In this document: positions 1-9,800 of the stretch, one piece after another | How the letters are laid out: every line of letters begins with the position of its first letter | Position numbering within the stretch: position 1 is the stretch's first letter | Assembly (NCBI RefSeq): GCF_027172205.1 | Contig: NC_070615.1 | Span: 42,888,501-42,952,500 of the forward strand | From: Podarcis raffonei | Taxonomy: Eukaryota > Chordata > Lepidosauria > Squamata > Lacertidae | Reading direction: 5' to 3' | Length of the DNA stretch: 64,000 bases | The notes under the pieces: model-generated | The model's input: the letters and a program-made list of their open reading frames with translations, nothing else | The model's database searches: none | Told to the model about the DNA's origin: nothing | Translations under genes and position numbers: made by a program

Positions 1-383
1 AGCCCTGGCGGGTGGCCTCTGGTGCTGCCACTTCTTGTCCAGCCGGCCCCTGCCACTGTTAGGGAGCGGGGGGTGCTCGCCCAGTGAGGGGGCAGCTGGT
101 TGCGGGTGCCCGGGCGGGCCGCTGCCTCCACTGTCACCCTACACAAACCTCCCCCCAGCTGCACCGTGTAGGTCTGGCGCTGCCCGGGAGTGTCAGGGCG
201 CCTTTGGCAGCCCCCCCCCCAATCATTTCCCAGGGATGCAATTTTTCCCTCAGACCACGTGGTCGCCGCCAATTTTAAGGGAGCGGCTTATATTCAGGTA
301 TTGTCTTCTTTTTCTTTTCCCCCCTTGAATTTTAAATGTGTGGCTTATATTTGCGTGCGGCTTATATCCAGATCAATACGGTA
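1..383. repeat. Partial interspersed repeat, probably a DNA-transposon end
   Basis: GC-rich sequence ends in an AT-rich tail with three 'ggcttatat' repeats and stops at 'tcaatacggta' (about 373-383). The terminal 'atacggta' resembles the ends of the inverted-repeat element at 1987-3088. The left end lies outside the window, so the family cannot be fixed. The short open frames here look like chance frames in GC-rich repeat DNA. The stretch 384-823 is CCZ1 intron with nothing else recognised. Confidence 0.35.
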
Positions 384-823
384 TATATTTTGCAGTTCAT
401 ATGAATCTAAGAACCTGGGCCTGGGAAAGCTGAGGCTTGTAGGTGTGAGACCCATTGTCAGTCAGAGATAGCAGACTAGATGACACTCCTCTTCTACCCC
501 TGTCAGATCTTCATAGGTTTGGGTCTTGACCAGGGATAGGGAAACTGTGGCCTTCCTGATATTGTGGGATTCCAGTTTTAAAAATCTCTGATCCTTGGCC
601 ATGCTGGCTGGTATGGATGGGAACTGGGAGTCCAACTGCATAAGGAAGGCTGCAGGTCTTCCAGAAGACGTCACCTAAAATATCTCCATGTCCCATGGGA
701 GCTTCCCCAGAATTACGAATTTAGGAAAGTACAGCAACATTCTTGAGCAGAGCTTAACTCCCAATAGTCAAGTGTATCCATGAGACAGAAAACGGATTAT
801 GATAAACGTATTCTTCCTTGCAG

Positions 824-3800
824 GCTATGAGTGCAGCTGTCTGCTTTATGATTGATGGTGAGTATCAAGTAATACTCTTTGAAACAGCTATGGAAGTTTT
901 AAGTCTTGTTTTTGACAAATCCTGACATTAGAGCATTATCCATGGTTATTTGGGCATTAACTGTAATGGTATGTTGCTGTATGTAGTTTTACCAGCATCT
1001 TATAATGAAAATATTTTTCTTTTTTTTTAACTGTGTCAAGTCAAAAGAGTAAAATTTCTCTGCTAATGAGTCATCAGAGGGTAAATATGGATAATAGAGT
1101 AGAAGCACAGAGGCAGCCTGATCCAATATATGTTTACTCAGAAGTAAGAACAACTGAATTCAGTGAGGATTGCTTATAAGAAACTCTGCAGAGTACAGCA
1201 ATTTCAAAAAATGCTGTAGGTTCTTAAATATTCTTATGCACAGAATTGTTAGATCATCTGATCTTCCAGCTGTTTCAGTGCTAACATCACCTCTTGGTCA
1301 GGTGGGGCTTCTTGGGTATGAGTTCTTATTCTGCATGTACAGAATCCCAGTGCCTCGAGTGTAACAAACAGCTGAATCTGCTCCGTTATCCCTGTAAATC
1401 AGGCATGGGGAACGATTGGCCCTCCCAAATGTCATTGAGACTCCAGCTCCCATCAAGCCCTAGTTAGCATGGCCAGAGGTTGGGAAGGATGGGAGTTGTA
1501 GTCCAACACCACCTGGAGGTGGACAGATTGCTAATTCCTGCTGTAAATATTGGGTGTGATCTTCTAAATGTGATGTGGTTGTGGCACACAGAAGGGAAGT
1601 ATCAATGGTTGGTTGGTTTGTTTTCCCAAACTGTTTCACAGCCTCTACACAGCCTACGTTGGATTTTTGCCGTAAACTTGACAGCATTGTCGGGCCTCAG
1701 CTCACAGTATTGGCTTCAGATATATGCGAACAATACAACATCAACAAAAGGATCTCAGGGTTGGTACTCTCTTTATTTCTTGTTTCACAACATCAGCTTT
1801 TTAACAGGGGCGCAGATATTTTAAGAACTGCCTAAAATAGGAAGCAAATCATATTCATGGCAACATATTGAAAATTCTGTGTTATTATTAAGTTTCGAAA
1901 CATTCCCTCCCCCTGATCTTCAGCTGACAAAGGCCCCCAGAGCCCTTGTCACAATGTGGAAAAAGACATTGTGGGCTTACAATCTACCGTATTTTTCGCT
2001 CGATAACACGCACCTGACCATAACACGCACATAGTTTTTAGAGGAGGAAAACAAGAAAAAAAAATTCTGAATGAAACAGTGGATGTATCATTTTTGTGCT
2101 TCATGCTGCGGCCACAGACATGTGATTTGACGGTGAGTTTGGGGTAGCCCAATGCAAAGATCCTGAGGATCCATGTGGATCCATGCTTTGTAACCACGTT
2201 TTTGCACCATTGCAGCCCCAGGCAACAGTGGGTGCGTGATTTTTTTGGTGCAGGCTGTAGCCATGGACATGCTATGTGATCTGATGGTGAATTTGGGGTG
2301 ACCCAATGCAAAGATCCTGAGGATCCATGTGGATCCATGCTTTGTAACCACGTTTTTGTACCATTGCAGCCCCAGGCAACAGTGGGTGCGTGATTTTTTT
2401 GGTGCAGGCTGTAGCCATGGACATGCTATGTGATCTGATGGTGAATTTGGGGTGACCCAATGCAAAGATCCTGAGGATCCATGTGGATCCGTGCTTTGTA
2501 ACCATGTTTTTGCACCATTGCAGCCCTGTTTTTGCATCAGATCATTGCTATGTGATCTGATGGTGAATTTGGGGTGACTCAATGCAAAGATCCTGAGGAT
2601 CCATGTGGATCCGTGATTGGAACCACGTTTTAAGTAGGGAGGGAAGGAAAAACATAGAAGCGACAAGGAGAGGGGTGTACAGAGAAGCAGCTGGCTAAGA
2701 ATGCAGGAGAGGGGTTTTACCGGAGGGAGGAAAGGAAGGCAAAAGTCGTCCCCCCCACAAGCCAGCCAGCTCTCTCTCTCTCTCCCCCCCCCCAACCTGC
2801 ATGTTGCCTTCGAGTCCCAGACGCACGGAGAGGAATTAGAACGCTCTGTTTGCCTGGAGGGGAGGGGTTTTCTCTGCTCTTTGTTCCGTTTGAGCAAACA
2901 CAGTAAGGAAACAGAAGCGGGTGGGCAGTAAGACCCTGAGGCAGAATGCAGGAAAGCGGCAGCTTCCTACTTTCCTCCACTCGCGCTTGTCAGCTCCAGG
3001 GACCACACATTCGCTCAATAACACGCACAGACATTTCCCCTTACTTTTTAGGAGAAAAAATCTGCGTGTAATAGAGGGAAAAATACGGTAAGCAGCTGAG
3101 TTCTTCTGGGAATGGAAGAAGCTACATTGGGCCAAGTGGCAACCACTTTGCATTTTATCTCCAAATAACTTTGAGCCTCCAATTTATTAGTCCTTACCTA
3201 GAAGCCTTCACTGTCTGTCTGAAGAGACAAATACTCTTACCTACTGAATGAAGAATGTATACAGCACAACAATTCTATAAGATGCCAGTTTTGCAGACAT
3301 GGGCAGTATCTTCAGGGAGGGCCTGCTTACCTCTTTCTCTGTTGCCTTTCGGCTGACAGCATGTCTGCTACTGTTTTCTTGGCCACTGCATGTAAAGCGA
3401 TGCTATGCAGCAGGTAACTGGGTCTACCACTAGTGAGCGAATAAGACAGTTCCTTCACCAGTGACTACAGCTGGGTGAGGAAATGCTCTATATAATAGAG
3501 AGATGGGAACTGGATCCTCCCCCGCCCCCCCAGCCCTGCAGGACAACTCTTGGCAGGTAGACAAGGGCAGCTGACAACTTGAAAGGGCCTCACCTTCTGA
3601 AGTCTGTTTGAAAGTGATTTCAATACAAACCACTTGGAAATGGACTTCAAAGGTGATGTCTCTCAGCACCCATCAGCTGGTTGGTGCTGAAAGGCGTCAG
3701 TGCAAACTGCTTGGAAAATGACTTCAAAGTTATTTTAATTTTGTTTACTTGGAGCATTTGTACCCCGCTCTTCGGCCAAAAAGGCCCCCCGAGAGCGGCT

Positions 3801-6800
3801 TACACGGAATCAAAACAAGACACTCCCCACCTACAGACTTACACTCTTAATAAGCAAAGAAAAATACAATACAGTGGTACCTTGGTTCTCAAACAACTTG
3901 GAACCCAAACACTGCAACCCCGGAAGTAAGTGATTTGAGTGCCACACTTCCATTTTGAGTGTTACACTAAGGTCTGTCTGTTTTCGCTATTTATTTTGCG
4001 GTTTTGTGCCTTTTTGTTTTTGTGACTGTGTGGAACCCAGTTCAGCTACTGATTGATTATGTGATTGCAGTACATTATTTATTGCTTTCGTTTTATGGAT
4101 TAGTGGTCTCATTAGATAGCAAAATCCATGTTAAATTGCTGTTTTAGAGGTTGTTTTTAAAAGTCTGGAACGGATTAATCCATTCTGCATTACTTTCTAT
4201 CGGAAAGCGCACCTTGGTTTTGGAATGGACTTCTGGAACGGATTATGTTTGAGAACCAAGGTACCACTGTACAACGGGGGAATGGCTGCCCTCAGTTATG
4301 CTGCCCCACACCTGACACTACACCTGACATCAGGGGTGGGGCATGTGGGTGTGGTTTGGGGGGAAATGCCTAGTGGGCCAAATTAGACCTTTGGGCCGAA
4401 GGTTCCCCACCCCCCCGTTTATTACCTTGTGGCAGTGCAGCATCCTCTTTCCTGTCGTCCTTATTTCCCACCCCCTATAATAAATTGGGTCCCCCCGCCT
4501 CCCCAGGAAGAAACAGAGATAAGGAGCCCATTTATACAATTTGTGGCTGTTTGCAGGTTGGATAGAAGAGGCATTTCTTTGCAGACTTTGCCCTAGTGTC
4601 AAGAAAGAGACCTTGTCCTCCAAGGATGACAAAGGTAGATTTGCTTGGTTGGTTTCATTCTCATCCCAGGTTTGGAGGCAAATGGATGCAATGCACGGGG
4701 AGGGAGCCAGGCCACAGAGGTCTGCACTGCCCCATCAGGTCTCCTCTCAGGTGTCCTATCAGGTATGTTCCCCAGGGAAGCAAAGGAGCCTCAAAAAAAT
4801 GGGTATGGTGTTGCTTCACCCACCCACTCACCCCTGCATGGTCAAAGCAGTACAGTGGGGCAAGGAGCATGCAGTTTTCACTGGTGTTTTATGGCACACA
4901 TTGGGATGTATGAGGAATGGGGCTGGGGAGAGAGGTTAGAGCCTTGCCTCCTAGCCCATTTCTGAACAACCAGGGTGATAAAAGGGCTAGCCTTCTCCTA
5001 TCCAATGGCTGTGCTTCCTTGGAGAGACACACAGCTGACTCTGCGGCTCCCTGAGGTTAGGGGGACCTATTTGATGGTGAAAATGAATGTGCAGCAGAAA
5101 TCTGTTCCTGGTAAGGGTGTTTTGTTGCAGGTTTCTTCTGCAACATATTGTCGAGGTTCGGCCAACCTCTTTAATAAGCCTGATCTGTTTGCTTAGAGAT
5201 GTTGACTATTTAATGAGCATTCATCCTGATTTGTTTGTAAAAAGGGTGGGTGGAGGGGCCCTGAGCTCCAGAGCTCTAAAACCTTGAATCCTTTTAGCCT
5301 GCCACTCGTTTAAACTTGCTGCCTGGTGACGCAAGAAGAAAGTTCCTTTTTGGAGGGGGATAAGGTTAGCCCTTGTTATTTGCAATAGAATGAGAAAGCA
5401 GTTGTACTAAGTCAGTTGGACTATGCAAGAAGTCACAAGGTAAGGCTCCTTTTTTAAACAGTAAAAACAGTTAACAATTCTATTTCCTGAGACCCTTTTC
5501 TTCAGAAGCCTCAGGTCATCCACATTTCCTCTTGTCCTGCTGCTTTCCTCTGGGGAAAACTGCTATTTAGTGCTCAGTCAAAGCAAATGGCAATTCAGGT
5601 TGTCTCCGGATTGACGATTGCTCCAATTTAGCACTAAAGAGTGGGTTTTCCCTGGGAAATGAGCAGGGCAAGCGGGAAACCGCTCAGAGCATGGGACAAG
5701 CAGAAATGCAGATAAATGCACAGTAATGAGACACCATTTAAATTTTATAATTAAAATATAAACAAACTATAAGAGATCTACTGACCAAACAACTATCCCA
5801 GCTTCTGTGACTCAAGGGGCTTGTTGCAAAGACGTTCTCTGAAAGCTGGGGCCACTAATAGTGTGAAAGCAAGTGATTAACTGGGGATGTTGGCAGGAGG
5901 CTTAAAATATTAGGAAACCAGAAGGCTGTAGTTAATATTGTGGTTTCATACGTACCTTCCCAAACCTTAAGCTCTTCTTCACAGGGCTGCTTTGAGTGCC
6001 CCCACCAAACAAAGTGAAGTCAGTAACCACTAGGGTGGGGGCCTTTTTTGTCTCTTAGCTGCTTGTTATTGCTATTCATTACATCACATTTTCATCCGCT
6101 GGGCGGTCAGGAAAATTGCCCAGGGAACATCTTGTGCTTTCTGGCTATGACCTTTTGTGTTCAGCACATCAGAAAACCTACTGCCAGCCCTTATGACTTC
6201 TGGGATCTTAAAAGACAGATAAACTTCTGTTTAAAAAGCAAAAAAAGTCAAATCTTGGGGCTCCTATAAAGACTTTGGAGCCATGTGCACATGCCCAGGA
6301 ACCTTTTTCCTGCTCTGTTTCTGAGCTGCTTTTCAGTCTTGTAGCAAAACCCCAACATTTATGGTGTCTACTGACTTTTAAGAGATTCAGCCACAGTTTA
6401 AAGTTACGTGTGTGTGTGTTTAGTCAGCTTATTTGTCCCTGAGGACATATGTTGCTCATCATCTTAAAAAAACCCACTGTTGAATCTATCAAAGCTGCCA
6501 GTTATGCTTGTAACTGGACCAAACTGCTCGTTTTTTTTTAATGGTGCTGGCAGATGAAAGTGATGGAAGCTTATCTGATTAAGCCTGCCTTAAACTTTGA
6601 TGTGGTGGCATCCTGAGAACCTGTTGCAGCATCTCTTAGTGCTAATACAGCTAGGTTGATCTCGTATGGAGCAAGTTAACCAGCTTTAGTTTGAGGTGTC
6701 ATGTGACATTTATTGCAAGGGGAAGCACCAAGCTGCAAATGTCAAAATACATTTGATTTTCCAGAATCGTAGACAACAGCATCAACCCTAGTATCTGTAG

Positions 6801-9800
6801 AGCTTAGAATGATCAAACTGACCAGCTCCTGATCTGACATGTGTTTCTCAGATTGCAGTAAATGTGTAAAGGCCGGGGGTGGGGTGGGACGGGACAGGAC
6901 AGGAAAAGGCGAGGGCTTTTTTTTATCATCTTCAAATTTTCAGAAACAAATAAGGGGGGGCAGATAATTTTTTTCATTCCCCCCTCCCCAGGCCTGTAAA
7001 TCTCTAATTACAGGTGCATTTTGTGGTTCAAAGTGCAGTCTGTTTGTATTGTATTTTTAAAGCTTAAAACAAACTTCTATGTAGTTTTGCTTAGCAAATG
7101 TTGACCTGTTGAATTTGGAGCAAGCAGCCATTAGCAGGTATTAGCTGGGATGTGATTGCAATGCAACGAGGGAGCAGATATGCTTTGCATGCAGAGAGGC
7201 CTTGTTTAATACCTGGCATCTCTAGTGAATAGAATCAGGCAGCAGGTGATGTTGAATACCTCTGCCTGAAATTGCGGAGGGCTGTTGTAAGTCAAAGTCG
7301 ACAGTGCAGTGCTAGACATGATACAAGACTCTCCATGGCTTTCCTAACCTTTGTCCAGAATATTGAACCATTTCCTGACCTCTGTCTGCTGAACAAGAAC
7401 AAATGCTTCTTGGACTATAGCAGGGGTGGAGAACCCTTTTAGTCCAGCAGGCTACCTCTTTATCTCCCCACCTCTGTAGGCCATGATGATGTCAGGTGCT
7501 GATAGGTAAGCAATCCCACCTACCTGTCAAAGTCAACCCACGGGGCAGCAGAGCAGTTTTGCTTCACCAGTGTGGATTGAACACTCTGCTCACCAGCTGG
7601 TGAGTAGAAGGTTCAGTCTGGCTGGCTGCAGGGGTCTGCTTCACCAAGGGAATGCAGTGGCAAAGTGGCAGGATCAAAGCAACCCCCCCCCCCAGTAATG
7701 TCAGCAGATGGACAATTGGATGTTGTTTGAGGGCAGGGAACGCCTTGTAAGCCAACCTGAGTTTTAGGGTCTTCTAGCCAAAAGAAAATGGGACGCGAGT
7801 GGCGCTGTGGGTTAAACCAAAGAGCCTAGGACTTGCCGATCAGAAGGTCGGCGGTTCAAATCCCCACAACGGGGTGAGCTCCCATTGCTCGGTCCCAGCT
7901 CCTGCCAACCTAGCAGTTCGAAAGCACGTCAAAGTGCAAGTAGATAAACAGGTACCGCTCCGGCGGGAAGGTAAACGGCGTTTCCGTGCGCTGCTCTGGT
8001 TCACCAGAAGTGGCTTAGTTATGCTGGCCACATGACCTGGAAGCTGTACGCCGGCTCCCTTGGCCAATAAAGCGAGATGAGCGCCGCAACCCCAGAGTTG
8101 GCCACAACTGGACCTAATGGTCAGGGGTCCCTTTACCTTTACCTTTTAGCCAAAAGAAAACATTCCCCCCAATTTCATCTGGAGCAGCCTTCCTCAACTT
8201 GATGCCCTCCAGGTGTTGCTGAACTATAACATCCGCCACACGCAACATTGGCCATGCTGGCCCTCCTGATATTTTAGATTACACCAGGTTGGGGAAGGGC
8301 TGTCAGTCAAGCTGATCTCCCAACTCTGGTAGCTTGGTCAGGGCCAAGCTGAGGACCTCACTAGAAATGTATCACAAAATGTGAAGGCCTCATGTTCTCT
8401 GGTGTTGCACTGCAGCACCAGACTTCTTGTCTCTTTTTGTTTCTGGCTCAGCAGTTCTCAGGATCAGCTCCTTAGCCTTTCTGAATTCCCTGATTCTGAA
8501 GTGGCATTAGCAAACCATAGACATCACTCCGGAGTCTGACAGCTGCTAATATTTTAATGGCTTCAGGGAACAATTTTTCAATCCTGACTTAAAAATTAAA
8601 GCATATGGCAATATGATAGTAAGCCACTCTAGATAGACGTTCAACTCTCTTTGCAAAAATGGCCTTCCTCTTGCTTATTTGACCATTTCCTTCTTTGTTT
8701 CCTAGGTCGGAGAAGGAACCTCAATTTAAATTTATCTATTTCAATCACATGAACCTAGCAGAGAAAAGTACAATTCACTTGAGGAGAACGCCCAATATCT
8801 CGCTCACATCGGTTCATCCTGACTTGATGAAGATTCTTGGTGATATCAACAGTGACTTCACCAGGTAACGTAACATTCTTCCCCGCCTTTGTTAAAATCT
8901 GAATATCATTCAGTTTGCATAGTTAGATCTGGCAGTGCATACAGTGGTACCTCGGGTTACAGATGCTTCAGGTTACAAACGCTTCAGGTTACAGACTCCG
9001 CTAACCCAGAAATATTACCTTGGGTTAAGAACTTTGCTTCAGGGTGAGAACAGAAATCGGGCTCTTTCGGTGCGGCAGCAGCAGGAGGCCCCATTAGCTA
9101 AAGTGGTGCTTCAGGTTAAGAACAGTTTCAGGTTAAGAACTAACCTCCGGAACGAATTAAGTACTTAACCCGAGGTACCACTGTACTTGGAAACAATTTT
9201 CTTCTTCCTTAGCCGTAATGCTGTAGTCAAAGTAATACACCAGGAGTGTAAATCTCCGTAGTATGATAATAGTTATAAATCTCACTACTACTAAAGATTC
9301 TGAGTGAGTAATGTTTCCTTATCTTGTTCATCCTCAGAAGAAGAAAAAAACACCTGTAAAGTCTATCATTATATTATTACCTCTTTTTACAGATAGGGAA
9401 AGTGAGGCAGGGAGTGAAGGAATTTCTAAAAGCAAACCAGTAGATTTACGGTGAGGTGAGATTTGAACAGAGGTCTCCCAGATCCAGGCTCAGCACATTG
9501 TCAGATAGACCACATTGGCTAAATACATGCATACATACATACATACACATCACAACTGGAGAATTTTAGATGGAATTTGTGTGGTGCCGCAGAATCGAAC
9601 AGGCAAATTTCTGTTAGGAGGTGAAGCTGTGTTTAATGTTTTTTTGCAGTCCCAGTAATTGAAGCTGCTAGATCCTATTATTAGCAAATACTCCAGGAAT
9701 TCTGTGTCAGTGTGGTACAGATCCTACCACAGATATAAGAATTACTTAATCTATTAAGACTTGAGGAAAACTTAAAACAATAAACCAAAGCTCGATCCAC

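Noticed and set aside
2088-2897. 269-codon open frame on the minus strand
   Set aside because: It is made of the 154-bp tandem units (repeating peptide GSTWILRIFALG) plus GC-rich DNA inside a terminal-inverted-repeat element; no known protein features.
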